This document shows, in pieces, positions 46,607-55,996 of a DNA stretch of 64,000 nt. The translations under genes and the position numbers were made by a program. The notes beneath the pieces are model-generated. The model worked only from the letters and a program-made list of their open reading frames with translations, was not told the DNA's origin and ran no database searches. The DNA is from an uncultured bacterium (GTDB taxonomy: Bacteria > Spirochaetota > UBA4802 > UB4802). The first letter of the stretch is position 1. Each line of letters opens with the position of its first letter. Location of the stretch: the NCBI GenBank assembly GCA_937920495.1, contig CALEUQ010000001.1, forward strand, positions 97,053 through 161,052. The letters are read 5' to 3'.

Positions 46607-47458
46607 ATGATTATTAACCACAATCTCACCGCTATCAACTCTAATAAAGTGCTTAAGTTTAAGCACTGGGATGTTGACAAGTCAATGGAGAAGCTATCCT
46701 CTGGCATGCGTATCAACCGAGCAGGGGATGATGCTTCAGGGTTAGCCGTATCCGAAAAGATGAGGACTCAGATTCAGGGATTGCGTCAGGCTGAACGAAA
46801 CACTGAAGATGGCATGTCATTTGTGCAGACTGCTGAAGGGTATTTAAACCAGACTGCAACAATACTCCAGCGAATAAGGGTTCTGGCTGTACAGTCTTCC
46901 AATGGTATTTATACTCTAGAGGACAGGCAGCTTATTCAGGTTGAAGTTTCAGCGCTGGTTGATGAAATTGACCGGATTGCATCTCAGGCTGAGTTCAACA
47001 AGTTCAAACTTTTGCTTGGAGATTTCTCAAGAACCAATCCAAAAGCAAGTATGTGGTTCCATATGGGTGCCAATATGCATCAGCGTGAGCGTGTATATAT
47101 TGGAACCATGACATCGTTAGGATTGAATCTGCGAGAAAAAACCGGGAAATTTTTGGCAAATCTTTCAACTGCAGAAGGTGCCAACAGAACTATTGGTATA
47201 ATAGACGAGGCCTTGCACAAGATAGCCAAGCAGCGTGCTGACCTGGGTGCCTATTACAACAGGTTGGAACATGCAGCAAAAGGCTTGATGACTGCATATG
47301 AAAACATTCAAGCATCTGAAAGCCGTATACGTGACGCTGATATGGCTGAAACAATGGTAGACTTGACAAAGGATCAGATACTTGTGCAGAGTGGTACTGC
47401 GATGCTTGCTCAGGCAAATTTACGGCCAAGAACAATCTTACAGCTTTTGGGAACATAA
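46607..47458 (+). CDS. flaB: Periplasmic flagellin core protein FlaB
   Basis: The 283-residue flagellin starts [14 protein letters not shown] and has only the conserved D0/D1 helices of spirochaetal FlaB, without a hypervariable outer domain. Markers are [48 protein letters not shown] with YIGTMTS, a pattern shared with Leptospira FlaB, and the C-terminal [11 protein letters not shown] and AQANLRP. I start at 46607 because GGAG lies seven bases before it; the in-frame GTG at 46601 is too close to that site. FlaB forms the filament core inside the periplasm, covered by FlaA. It is followed by a strong terminator. Confidence 0.98.
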   Translation: MIINHNLTAINSNKVLKFKHWDVDKSMEKLSSGMRINRAGDDASGLAVSEKMRTQIQGLRQAERNTEDGMSFVQTAEGYLNQTATILQRIRVLAVQSSNGIYTLEDRQLIQVEVSALVDEIDRIASQAEFNKFKLLLGDFSRTNPKASMWFHMGANMHQRERVYIGTMTSLGLNLREKTGKFLANLSTAEGANRTIGIIDEALHKIAKQRADLGAYYNRLEHAAKGLMTAYENIQASESRIRDADMAETMVDLTKDQILVQSGTAMLAQANLRPRTILQLLGT

Positions 47459-47503
47459 TATAAAAACGCGACAAATTATCAGGGAATACCCGCCCAACAA
47501 CAT

Positions 47504-47533
47504 ATACCCGCCCAAAGTGGCGGGTATTTTTAT
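47504..47533 (+). terminator. Rho-independent terminator of flaB
   Basis: A perfect 9-base stem (ATACCCGCC / GGCGGGTAT) with a 6-base loop is followed by a T-rich run starting at 47528. An extra copy of the left arm (ATACCCGCCCAA, from 47487) lies just upstream, so two alternative pairings with the single right arm are possible. The T-run overlaps the stop of the convergent pyrophosphatase gene. Confidence 0.92.
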
Positions 47534-49158
47534 TTGTGCGATAGCTCTTCTAATACTCTTAATATTTCCGGTAATAATTGTTTTTTCCGTGATAAAATTC
47601 CAGGAAGGTTGTACATGTGTGGCCCTATAGATACATAATTTAGCTTTTGTTCGCCTTCAAAAGCGGTGGAAAACAGCACGCTGTTTTGAGATGTAATATC
47701 AGTTACTAAAAGTAGTGCCCAGTGTACATTTTTATTTTGCGCAAATTGGGAGAGTGCCTTCAGAAGGGATTCTTTGACAATTTCAACATCATCCAGCGTG
47801 ATAACCTCTACCTGAGATATGGCTACAGATATACCATACTCCTGGTATACCTTGCAGTCATTGCTAACAGCATACATCGGGTCCATGATTTTAAGGCTTT
47901 CAGTGGATAACAGGAGTTTCTTCCCGTATTCCTGGTACTGTATGCCTGCAATGGATGATAGTTCTTCTAATGCTTTTTTGTCCATGTGGGTGCTTGTTGG
48001 TGAAAGTAGCATTGCAGTATCAGATAATATACCACTGCATAGAAGCAGTGCTATGTGTGGCTCAGGATGTATTGCATTATATTTATAGAGCTCATAGACC
48101 AGGGTGCACGTACTGCCTACTGGTTTGGCATACACAAATATGGGCGTGGTGGTTTTGATTGCTCCTAAGCGGTGATGATCGATAATTTCAATGATGTGTG
48201 CTGTTTCGGCACCTTCAACTGCCTGTGATAATTCGTTGTGATCCACCAGTATTAGTTTTTTGGCATACGGCTTAATAATATCCGAACGGGTTATAATACC
48301 TTTTAGCGTGCCATTTTCGCATACAGGAAGTCCCCTGTATTCGCTCTTCAAAAGTTTTTCGCGTACCTGTTGTACGGTGTTGTGTGGTAAGATGGTTTCC
48401 GATTGCTTCATAATATGCCGGCAGGGAATGCTCAGCGTAAGTAAACGCAATGTGTTAAATGTATCTAACTTTGAAAGATATACCCACCCTTTAAAATTGC
48501 TAATATCATAGTTGAAATCCTGTGTTCCTGTGACAATTATCGCAGCAAAATTATGTTGCATTGCAAATTCAATTATTGTTTTTCGGTTTCCAACAATAAG
48601 TACAGTTTTTTCCGGTACCACGCTTTTTAATACATTGAGTGATTGAGCTGATTCCATTGCACCTATCACAATGTGGCCTTCAAATTCTTTGGACAAACCT
48701 TTCTTAATGCAATCCCCGGGGATTGTAGAAATGAAATTTTCAGGTCTGAAGTAGTATAAGGGTTTATCAACAGATGTGGCAGAAAAGTAAAACTCAGCAA
48801 GTTCAGCAAAGCTTACAACTCCTTCATAGTAACTATCGCCACTGACTATGGGAATTATGCGCACACGGTCTTTCTGGATATGAGTGACAATAGAAAGCAG
48901 CGGGTCGTCAGGATGTGCTGTGATAACATTACGCGTCATTATATCGCTTACTTTAGGATATACATCTTTTAAAATCTCTGGTGGCTGAAGGTTAACTTCT
49001 TCAAATACAAATCGTGTTTGCCTGTTCACATTGCCGCAACGATAGGCTGTGTAACGGTTTAAAGGGTCAACCCTGTTCTTTAGATGTGCATAACAGTATG
49101 CTGCACATATTGAATCGGTGTCAGGATTTTTGTGGCCAATGACTATGATGTCTTCCAT
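47530..49158 (-). CDS. ppaC: CBS-domain manganese-dependent inorganic pyrophosphatase (family II)
   Basis: The 542-residue enzyme hydrolyses pyrophosphate. The DHH domain is split: GHKNPDTDSICAAY at the N-terminus, then a regulatory insert made of a CBS repeat (DIMTRNVITAHPDDP), a DRTGG domain (about 150-235) and a second CBS repeat (HIMKQSETILPHN), then the rest of the DHH domain (LVDHNE, IEIIDHHRLG) and DHHA2. This is the nucleotide-regulated CBS-PPase type found in Clostridium and others. It lies seven bases downstream of a membrane-protein gene on the same strand. Confidence 0.95.
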   Translation of the reverse strand: MEDIIVIGHKNPDTDSICAAYCYAHLKNRVDPLNRYTAYRCGNVNRQTRFVFEEVNLQPPEILKDVYPKVSDIMTRNVITAHPDDPLLSIVTHIQKDRVRIIPIVSGDSYYEGVVSFAELAEFYFSATSVDKPLYYFRPENFISTIPGDCIKKGLSKEFEGHIVIGAMESAQSLNVLKSVVPEKTVLIVGNRKTIIEFAMQHNFAAIIVTGTQDFNYDISNFKGWVYLSKLDTFNTLRLLTLSIPCRHIMKQSETILPHNTVQQVREKLLKSEYRGLPVCENGTLKGIITRSDIIKPYAKKLILVDHNELSQAVEGAETAHIIEIIDHHRLGAIKTTTPIFVYAKPVGSTCTLVYELYKYNAIHPEPHIALLLCSGILSDTAMLLSPTSTHMDKKALEELSSIAGIQYQEYGKKLLLSTESLKIMDPMYAVSNDCKVYQEYGISVAISQVEVITLDDVEIVKESLLKALSQFAQNKNVHWALLLVTDITSQNSVLFSTAFEGEQKLNYVSIGPHMYNLPGILSRKKQLLPEILRVLEELSHK

Positions 49159-49164
49159 ACGGAA

Positions 49165-50055
49165 TCAGTGCTCTCTTTCTAAGATTGTTATGGCTTTGGG
49201 GTAAACCAGCGCTGTGATTGCATAAATTTCCCACGCAAATGTTGCAAACCCAATATACCCCAAAATTGGCATTTCAAATAATTTAATGTGTGGTAGAATG
49301 GGAACTGTATATATCCATTTTGTTGCTGCCCACCAGTTCCAAAATTCCCACAGATATCCGCACAGAAGCCCCGCACAAAGAAGTGCAACAAGCTTTGTGT
49401 ATTTGCCAAGCACAAGCTCAGCATATAGGGATGGTCGGTTTAAGAGATAGTTAAGCGGTTCAAGAAGGAAAATAAACCCTAACCATATAAAACCTGCAGT
49501 AAATTCACTGTAAAACGTATTCGCAGACCATCTAAGCCAGACGAAAAGATCAGGATCTGCAGACCTGTTGACGTAATACATTGAGAAGGGGATAATGGGT
49601 ATGAAAAGGAAGAATATACCGATGATGAAGGATGCAACAAGAAAAGAAGATGTAAGGTGAAACTGCTTATAAAGAATTTTGGGCATTATTGAGAGTATAA
49701 TCCCATACACTAAAAGGACTCCGGGAAATATTGTTGCAAATGCCCATATATATCCAGAGTATCGTATATACAGTGTGTGCACTAAACCCTGATAATGCCA
49801 ATTTGAAAAATATATGTTAAACCACTCGAACATCCACCACGAGATTACTGAAATGAGTGCTAATGGTGCCAATGCGCGGTTGTGGATGAGTGAACGGTTG
49901 GTTTTTGAAAGTATACCATCGGTTAGAAGGATTAATCCTGTCCATAAGGTTGGTGTTGCCCATATAGTTACAATGCGGATATCCAGCAATAGACAGATTT
50001 GCATAAATAGTATAAGCACTAAACCTGTATAAAAATAAAAAGGATACGATTTCAT
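49165..50055 (-). CDS. Unrecognised polytopic membrane protein
   Basis: The 296-residue protein has seven or eight hydrophobic segments and many tryptophans and tyrosines, with motifs such as WWMFEWFNIYFSNWHY and LWEFWNWWAATKW that put acidic residues beside aromatics in or near the membrane. I do not recognise the family. The start at 50055 follows GGAGGTTGTGT, a strong ribosome-binding site; the GTG at 50061 is too close. It lies between metF and the pyrophosphatase gene, with gaps of 26 and 6 bases, so the three probably form one operon. Confidence 0.85.
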   Translation of the reverse strand: MKSYPFYFYTGLVLILFMQICLLLDIRIVTIWATPTLWTGLILLTDGILSKTNRSLIHNRALAPLALISVISWWMFEWFNIYFSNWHYQGLVHTLYIRYSGYIWAFATIFPGVLLVYGIILSIMPKILYKQFHLTSSFLVASFIIGIFFLFIPIIPFSMYYVNRSADPDLFVWLRWSANTFYSEFTAGFIWLGFIFLLEPLNYLLNRPSLYAELVLGKYTKLVALLCAGLLCGYLWEFWNWWAATKWIYTVPILPHIKLFEMPILGYIGFATFAWEIYAITALVYPKAITILEREH

Positions 50056-50081
50056 ACACAACCTCCTTAAAAAATCAATAA

Positions 50082-50945
50082 TTACACATGCCAGAACTCA
50101 TTCAGTATTGATGTAACGGCAGCAGATTTATTTAGTGGATAAAAGTGAAAACCCGGTACACCATAGGATTGCAGTTCTTTACACTGATTGATGGTAAATT
50201 CTATGCCAACTTTACACATATCATCAGGGAGAGTGCACTTTTCAAGTTCGCGAAGTAATGGTACAGGCATATCGGGATTACACATGGTGGTAACTTTTTG
50301 AAGCTGTGCCATGTTGGTTAGCGGCATGATACCAGGGATAATAGGAACGGAAATGCCAGCTCTGGCGGTTTTTTCCATAAAAGTATAAAACCGGTCATTG
50401 TTAAAAAAAAGCTGGGTAATGATAAAATCAGCTCCTGCATCAACTTTTTTCTTCAAATTTGTAATATCAGTATCCAGGTCAGGTGCTTCAATGTGGCCTT
50501 CAGGATATCCGGCTACACCTATGGTGAAATGGTCCATGGTGCGTATGAATTCCACAAGCTCACTGGCGTACTTAAATCCCTGGGGGTGTGGTATAAACTG
50601 TTTTTGTCCTGCCGGTGGGTCGCCACGCAATGCTAATATATTGTTAAAACCCAGTGATTGCACATGCTTAAGATAGTTAGCAATATCGTCCCTACTTTGG
50701 CCAACACAGGTAAAATGAATTAAGGGCTCAATTGCAAATGTGGATTTTATGCGGGTTGCTATCTCCAGTGTTTTGTCTCTGGTAGAGCCGCCCGCACCAT
50801 AGGTAACAGAGATAAAATCAGGTTTAAAGCGTATCATAACCGATAGCTCATTAAATAAATTTTCTTCCCCATTCTGAGTTTTTGGCGGGAAAACCTCAAA
50901 TGATAACAGTGGTTTTTTTTGCTGTAAACGTGTAATAATATCCAT
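50082..50945 (-). CDS. metF: Methylenetetrahydrofolate reductase MetF
   Basis: The 287-residue TIM-barrel flavoprotein reduces 5,10-methylene-THF to 5-methyl-THF for methionine synthesis or, in anaerobes, one-carbon metabolism. Motifs: SFEVFPPKT at the N-terminus, SVTYGAGGSTRD, NILALRGDPPAG, and DFIITQLFFN near residue 180. Length matches bacterial MetF without a regulatory domain. The ATG at 50945 is chosen over a TTG 15 bases upstream. No MetV or other Wood-Ljungdahl genes are nearby, so its pathway is open. Confidence 0.97.
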   Translation of the reverse strand: MDIITRLQQKKPLLSFEVFPPKTQNGEENLFNELSVMIRFKPDFISVTYGAGGSTRDKTLEIATRIKSTFAIEPLIHFTCVGQSRDDIANYLKHVQSLGFNNILALRGDPPAGQKQFIPHPQGFKYASELVEFIRTMDHFTIGVAGYPEGHIEAPDLDTDITNLKKKVDAGADFIITQLFFNNDRFYTFMEKTARAGISVPIIPGIMPLTNMAQLQKVTTMCNPDMPVPLLRELEKCTLPDDMCKVGIEFTINQCKELQSYGVPGFHFYPLNKSAAVTSILNEFWHV

Positions 50946-51368
50946 AGTGCTCTCTCTCAAGTCTTAATAGTTTATTATATCCTGGTGTTACGTTATCATA
51001 ACAAGAAGGGATGACTTTTATATAGTCTCACAAAATCCCTTAGGTACTTTTAGAGATGGTACATTGATGTTGCAAAAAAAATCAATAATAATTGCATATA
51101 AATACGCCATACAAAAAGAAATAAATATTAATTTCTTGACATTCACAAAGTAATGTTGCATATTATCGAAGTTGGTTGTTTTTTATACGTAATGGTATTC
51201 AATTATATCAAGCATTACGATTACAATTATTGGCTGTGGTATCAAATTATTGTTAAATTTCTTTACTTATTTTTCCGATTATGTATATGATATCATAGTG
51301 GTATGATAGTGGTAGAATAGTATAAGTGCGTATATTGTTCCATAATCTTTTTTATAAAGGAGTCGACA
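50946..51368 (+). other. Intergenic region between metF and flaA, with promoter elements
   Basis: This 423-base AT-rich gap between divergent genes holds a TTGACA (51136-51141) followed after 19 bases by TATTAT, a possible sigma-70 promoter, then the sigma-28-like site at 51254-51281. Three tandem 11-base units (ATAGTGGTATG, ATAGTGGTAGA, ATAGTATAAGT) lie at 51295-51327. An AAAGGAG site precedes flaA. No gene is seen. Confidence 0.5.
51254..51281 (+). promoter_or_regulatory. Sigma-28-like promoter of the flaA pair
   Basis: TAAATTTC, 12 bases, then TCCGATTA. It agrees with the FliA consensus TAAAGTTT-N11-GCCGATAA at 12 of 16 positions with one extra spacer base. It lies about 90 bases before the first flaA ATG. 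A sigma-70-like TTGACA element further upstream is an alternative. Confidence 0.45.
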
Positions 51369-52100
51369 ATGAGAAGGGAGGTCAAAGCTTTTATATTGTC
51401 GCTTGCCATCGGTAGTTTGGTATTAATTGTCGGTGGGGGCAATATAATGGTGCAGGCGCAGGAAGCGCAGCAACCAAAGAAACAGCAAACAGGTTTAGTT
51501 GAAGACTGGATGGATGATTTTGAAGCATGTGAGGACTGGCGTGCAGTTGCAACCTGTCCTATTGGTGAAACAAAAATCAGGAAGATACCTGGGAAACCAC
51601 GTCCTATAGATGACAATGGTAATGAGATCAACTATCCTGATACGATAACTGACGATAACGGTATCACTCATGAGAATAAATATGTTCTGGGTGTCAAAAC
51701 CTATTATTTAGACAGAGGTTTTGACAGAGTAGAAGTATTTCCGCCTAATGAGTATATCATCCGGGGAAAAGCTAAAGAAGTTAAAATATGGGCTTTAGGT
51801 AGAAAATTCAGGCATACCCTTTATATAAAACTTAGAGATTATAAAGGGACAATTCATAAAATTAAAATAGGAAGGCTTGATTTCTGGGGATGGCGAGAAA
51901 TGTCAGTAGTTATTCCTGGTTGGTTACCTCAAAGTCCAGGATATGCGTTACTTGATAAGAACCTGCATTTTGTTTCCTTTTTCGTTGAAAGTGATCTGTA
52001 TGAGGTACCGGGGACATTCTATTTCTATCTAGATAATTTCAGAGTTATTACAGATCTGTCTGAATTCACTGGTGATACAAGCATCAGGGATAACTGGTAA
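51369..52100 (+). CDS. flaA: Flagellar filament outer-layer protein FlaA (first copy)
   Basis: The 243-residue protein has a signal peptide cleaved after about residue 32 (IMVQA-QE) and the FlaA-family beta-rich body: DDFEACEDWRAVAT, KEVKIWALGRKFRHTLYIKLRDYKG, FWGWREMSV, and FYFYLDNFRVITD near the C-terminus. FlaA proteins form or decorate the sheath of spirochaetal periplasmic flagella. Only 40 bases separate it from a second flaA gene, the same tandem arrangement as in Leptospira. Its ATG follows AAAGGAG. Confidence 0.93.
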   Translation: MRREVKAFILSLAIGSLVLIVGGGNIMVQAQEAQQPKKQQTGLVEDWMDDFEACEDWRAVATCPIGETKIRKIPGKPRPIDDNGNEINYPDTITDDNGITHENKYVLGVKTYYLDRGFDRVEVFPPNEYIIRGKAKEVKIWALGRKFRHTLYIKLRDYKGTIHKIKIGRLDFWGWREMSVVIPGWLPQSPGYALLDKNLHFVSFFVESDLYEVPGTFYFYLDNFRVITDLSEFTGDTSIRDNW

Positions 52101-52140
52101 AAAGCATGATGACCAAATATGAGACCTCGGAGGCATTAAT

Positions 52141-52971
52141 ATGAAATATACACGATTTATTGCAATATGTGTTGTAATTATAGGGATGGTGTTTGTGGGT
52201 TTTTTTCCACAAAAAGCACAATCCAGGATTGTTACCAATGTGCAGCCAGATATAAGTGCGGAACAGTATAATGCGCTTGTTGTGGAGGATTTTGAAACAC
52301 AGGCAGATTGGGTACTGGAAACAGTTCCAAAGAAACATCAGGATCCAAAGAAAGATCCTGTTCCAGTATTGGAACTTAAATATGTTGATGGTGGACCTGC
52401 AGACCTTATTCCTGAAAAGTGGAGTCCCCTTAATAAAGGATTGGAAAAGAAGAAATGTTTGGGGGTACACTTTAAGTTTAAATATCCTGGTTTTAATTCT
52501 GTACATCTGTTACCGCCATTAGAGGTACGCTGGGATGATCCAACAAAAAAGGTTTTAACCTACGATTCCCGTGCGGGGCAGGATGTCCAGGAGCGTGCTT
52601 TACAGCTTCCAGGTAGAGCAAAAGCAATTTCTTTGTGGGTACATGGCAGAGGTAATAATTATGATCTTGAAGTGTGGGTAAAGGATTATAAAGGGGATGT
52701 GCATATATTAAAGATGGGTTCGTTGAATTTTGTAGGTTGGAGACCAATGAAAGCATATATTCCGGAATACGTTCCTCAGGAAACTAACTCATATCCCCAG
52801 ACACGTGTTACCAAAATTGTGCGCTTTGTGATCAGGGCAAAACCTGAAGCCGGGAACGAAGATGTATATCTGTTTTTTGATCAGATAAAAGTTTTAACTG
52901 ATACATTTGAAGTTAATTTTGATGGTCAGAATCTCCATCAGCTTATGGAGCAAGGTGGAGGTACAAAATAA
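52141..52971 (+). CDS. flaA: Flagellar filament outer-layer protein FlaA (second copy)
   Basis: The 276-residue paralogue of the previous gene has a signal peptide cleaved near residue 28 (KAQS-RI). Matching body motifs are VVEDFETQADWVLET, RAKAISLWVHGRGNNYDLEVWV, KDYKGDVHILKMGSLNFVGW and VYLFFDQIKVLTDTFE. It is longer in the middle than the first copy. A CGGAGG ribosome-binding site precedes the ATG. The pair is probably one transcription unit ending at the hairpin at 53012-53035. Confidence 0.93.
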   Translation: MKYTRFIAICVVIIGMVFVGFFPQKAQSRIVTNVQPDISAEQYNALVVEDFETQADWVLETVPKKHQDPKKDPVPVLELKYVDGGPADLIPEKWSPLNKGLEKKKCLGVHFKFKYPGFNSVHLLPPLEVRWDDPTKKVLTYDSRAGQDVQERALQLPGRAKAISLWVHGRGNNYDLEVWVKDYKGDVHILKMGSLNFVGWRPMKAYIPEYVPQETNSYPQTRVTKIVRFVIRAKPEAGNEDVYLFFDQIKVLTDTFEVNFDGQNLHQLMEQGGGTK

Positions 52972-53299
52972 TTATTTTCATTAGTAAATTTAAAAATTAT
53001 TTTAATATCTGCACACCACGGGTTTCCGTGGTGTGTAAGTTTTGTATTGTAAGAAAAATGTCTCGCTATATAAAAGTTCTTGCTTTTTTAGTATAGAAAA
53101 TATAGAATATACTAAAATTACCGGGTATACTATTAGTTCCTTCCTTTGTAAAAATTGTGAGTTATATTTTTTGGTGTAAGTAATATGAAGGGTGAGGTAG
53201 TATTTAGTAGAAATTGAGTAATTGGTTATAACTATACATTTATTGATATTTGTAGTATATTGACAAAGATACTAATATATGTACCAAAGAGAGGCAAAT
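52972..53299. other. Intergenic region between flaA and the GreA-like gene
   Basis: About 330 AT-rich bases. Apart from the hairpin at 53012-53035 and a GAGAGG ribosome-binding site before the next gene, nothing is recognised. The end of the region must hold the promoter of the GreA-like/lysA unit. Confidence 0.4.
53012..53035 (+). terminator. Hairpin after the flaA pair, probable terminator
   Basis: A perfect 10-base stem (CACACCACGG / CCGTGGTGTG) with loop GTTT lies 40 bases after the second flaA stop, followed by TAAGTTTTG. The T-run is short, so it could instead be an mRNA-stabilising hairpin or a member of the GC-rich palindrome family of this genome. Confidence 0.6.
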
Positions 53300-55996
53300 A
53301 TGGAAAAGGAAAAGTTGATAGAACGAGTACATTCACTATTTAAAGAAGAGATGTGGGGAAGACTTGATCCTAAAGATGTAGGGATATCACGTTTCAGGAT
53401 ACTTGATGATCTTTTCAATTCAATTGTTGCTGCAGGTATTGTGAAAGAAGTAAGGGATATATGTAAGGAACACATACAGAGCCATCCTGATTCTATTGTT
53501 GCTTCATATCTTATTGGTTTAACCGGATATCATCTGGATATTATTGACGATAAGATGGAAATGCGAAGACTCATTGATATGTATCAAAAATATCATAAAT
53601 GGGTCATTGTTGAACTTTTATCAGAAAAAGTTCTGGAGTATGGGGAAAGTAGTTTTGCTTTAAAATCTCTGGCAACAAGCTTAGAGCGTTTAGGCAGAAG
53701 CAAAGAAGCGATACCCGTGTGGGAGAACTTATTAAAAATAGATAGATTTGATGCTGAAGTTGCAAAAAAACTAGCCGTTGCTCTGATAGATGAGGATAAG
53801 CAGAAAAGTATTCAGTATATGAAGCTTTCAATAGAAGGGCATATAAAGAATGGGCTATATGAAGAGATTGCTGACCTGTGGAACAAACTTGTACAGGTGT
53901 CGTGGGAAGATGTGCAGTTTTTTGAAAGAATTGAAAGAATGCTTATTGAGGCTCGTCAGTTTGAACTGACAGCTTCTTTACTTAAAGTATTGCTTCATAA
54001 ATATAAAGATGAAGAACATCCTGACCAGTCAATACAATTATTAAAGAAAATACTGGAATATACTCCCAACGATACAGCTGCTCGCAGGGAATTGGTAAAA
54101 CTATATGAAAAAAAATATGGCACCCATTCACAGTTTCAATTATTCTTGAAGTTATCAAAACTTAACAATTTTAAATATCCGGTAAAGCATGCGATTCAGG
54201 ATTTTGAAAATAGTATAATTTTTGATAAAGGCCATTATGTGAGGCATAGGAGCTGGGGTGTGGGAAGAATTGTAGATATCACCCCTAATAATATAATCGT
54301 TGATTTTAAAGAAAAGCCCGGACATCAGATGTCCGTTCAGATGGCGCTGCAGGCTCTCATACCTCTTAAAAGTGATCATATCCAGGTATTGAAGTATGAG
54401 GACTATGAAGGCCTTAAAAAACTTTTTGAGGAAGATTTCCTTCAATTTTTTGAGATACTGATCCGTTCATACAATGGCAGTGTGGCATTGGCAGATATTA
54501 AAAAGGAACTGATACCTGATTTTGTCAGTGAAAAGGCATGGGCAAAATGGTGGAGCAGTAAAAGAACTGAAATTAAGAAATCACCTTTGTTTGGCATTTC
54601 TCCTGAGAAAAAAGATGTTATCATAATGCGTGATAAGCCGCTCACGTTTGCTGATGAATTGCTTGATAATTTCCTTAAAACAGATTCGTTTACTGAACGA
54701 CTTGATGTTGCCATAGAGTTTGTAAATAATATTGATGCAGGCGAAGGAGCAGCAGTAGCGCAGTTTTTTGTTGATTATTTTCTTGGAGAATTGAAAGGGG
54801 ATTCTGTTACAAGGAAAATCCTGTCATATTTTATTTTGAACGGATTAAGTAAGTTTATAGATGCCAAGAAACTTAAACTTGATCAGGCATATAAGAACAT
54901 ACTTTTAATGGTGAAAGAGTCACAGGAGCTTCCAGCAATATCGCGCAAGATAGGATCGTATGACTATAAAAAGGATTTAATTAATCTAATTAAAGAAGCA
55001 AGGGATGACTGGGCTGAAATCTATTCGCAGATTCTTTTTGAAACACCAGTGAGGATACATAAATATATTGTTAATATTTTAATACGATCACATGAATATG
55101 GTATTATCAATAGATTTGTTGAAAAGGCCATTATTGGGGCAAAGGAATTCCCTGAAATATTTTTATGGGTAGCCAGGAATCTTCTTTCTAAATCCTGGGA
55201 CTATGAGTGGCTGGATTATTCCCGTCAACAGCTGGTGCTTACCTTATTCAGATTAATGAATGAGCTAAAGAAAATTGAACAAAAAGGAAGCAAACTTAAA
55301 AATCTTGCTCTGGATATTATATTTGATAATGATGCAGCTGTCTTAAAGGATATTGTAAATACTTTTGACATCCAATTTTTGGGAAAAGTGTATGATATTG
55401 TTGGTAGTATTCCCTACATTGAAGATTCAATGCGGGAGAAATTTTTAGAGATTATCAAATCACGCTATCCTGATTTCAAACCACTGCAAAAAACTACTGA
55501 GGAAGAGTGGAAAATTGATGCAGAGGTACTCATAACAACCCAGGAAGGATATACTCGTAAGCAGGAAGAGCTTAACAGGCTTGTAAATGTTGAATTGGCA
55601 GCAATTTCAAAAGAGCTTGCAAAGGTTTCTGATGCAACAGGGGATGTACGCGAAAATGTTGAATACAACGCATTGCTTGAGAAACAGTCAATACTCAAAC
55701 GGGATATTAATAAACTGGAAAGCGAGATTAAAAAGGCTCAAATACTTGATCTGAGCGCTGTTTCAACTGATAAGGTAAATATTGGCACTGTGGTCACAAT
55801 AAGTGGAGATGGAGAAAAAGAAACCTTTTCCATTTTGGGACCATGGGATGCTGATTTTGAGAAACGTGTCTTATCCTATCGTTCTCCTATAGCACAGGCG
55901 TTGCTTGGCAAAAAAGTAGGTGATAAAGTTGAAATGCAAAAAAATGAACAGATTAAAGAATACACTATCGAATCAATAGAGAAGTATAAGCCATGA
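53300..55996 (+). CDS. greA: GreA-type transcription elongation factor with long N-terminal extension
   Basis: The 898-residue protein has a helical, TPR-like N-terminal part (about 1-270), a small beta region near 310-345 (HRSWGVGRIVDI), a further helical region, and a C-terminal GreA/GreB unit (about 750-898). The coiled-coil tip keeps the acidic pair in GDVRENVEYNALLE (D782, E785) needed to rescue backtracked RNA polymerase. This oversized GreA is typical of spirochaetes (Borrelia and Treponema have ~900-residue versions). I start at 53300, seven bases after GAGAGG, rather than at an ATG 21 bases upstream. Its stop overlaps the lysA start. Confidence 0.92.
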   Translation: MEKEKLIERVHSLFKEEMWGRLDPKDVGISRFRILDDLFNSIVAAGIVKEVRDICKEHIQSHPDSIVASYLIGLTGYHLDIIDDKMEMRRLIDMYQKYHKWVIVELLSEKVLEYGESSFALKSLATSLERLGRSKEAIPVWENLLKIDRFDAEVAKKLAVALIDEDKQKSIQYMKLSIEGHIKNGLYEEIADLWNKLVQVSWEDVQFFERIERMLIEARQFELTASLLKVLLHKYKDEEHPDQSIQLLKKILEYTPNDTAARRELVKLYEKKYGTHSQFQLFLKLSKLNNFKYPVKHAIQDFENSIIFDKGHYVRHRSWGVGRIVDITPNNIIVDFKEKPGHQMSVQMALQALIPLKSDHIQVLKYEDYEGLKKLFEEDFLQFFEILIRSYNGSVALADIKKELIPDFVSEKAWAKWWSSKRTEIKKSPLFGISPEKKDVIIMRDKPLTFADELLDNFLKTDSFTERLDVAIEFVNNIDAGEGAAVAQFFVDYFLGELKGDSVTRKILSYFILNGLSKFIDAKKLKLDQAYKNILLMVKESQELPAISRKIGSYDYKKDLINLIKEARDDWAEIYSQILFETPVRIHKYIVNILIRSHEYGIINRFVEKAIIGAKEFPEIFLWVARNLLSKSWDYEWLDYSRQQLVLTLFRLMNELKKIEQKGSKLKNLALDIIFDNDAAVLKDIVNTFDIQFLGKVYDIVGSIPYIEDSMREKFLEIIKSRYPDFKPLQKTTEEEWKIDAEVLITTQEGYTRKQEELNRLVNVELAAISKELAKVSDATGDVRENVEYNALLEKQSILKRDINKLESEIKKAQILDLSAVSTDKVNIGTVVTISGDGEKETFSILGPWDADFEKRVLSYRSPIAQALLGKKVGDKVEMQKNEQIKEYTIESIEKYKP

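Noticed and set aside
51295..51327. A possible CRISPR array at the three 11-base units upstream of flaA
   Set aside because: The units are contiguous with no spacers and far too short; no cas genes are present.
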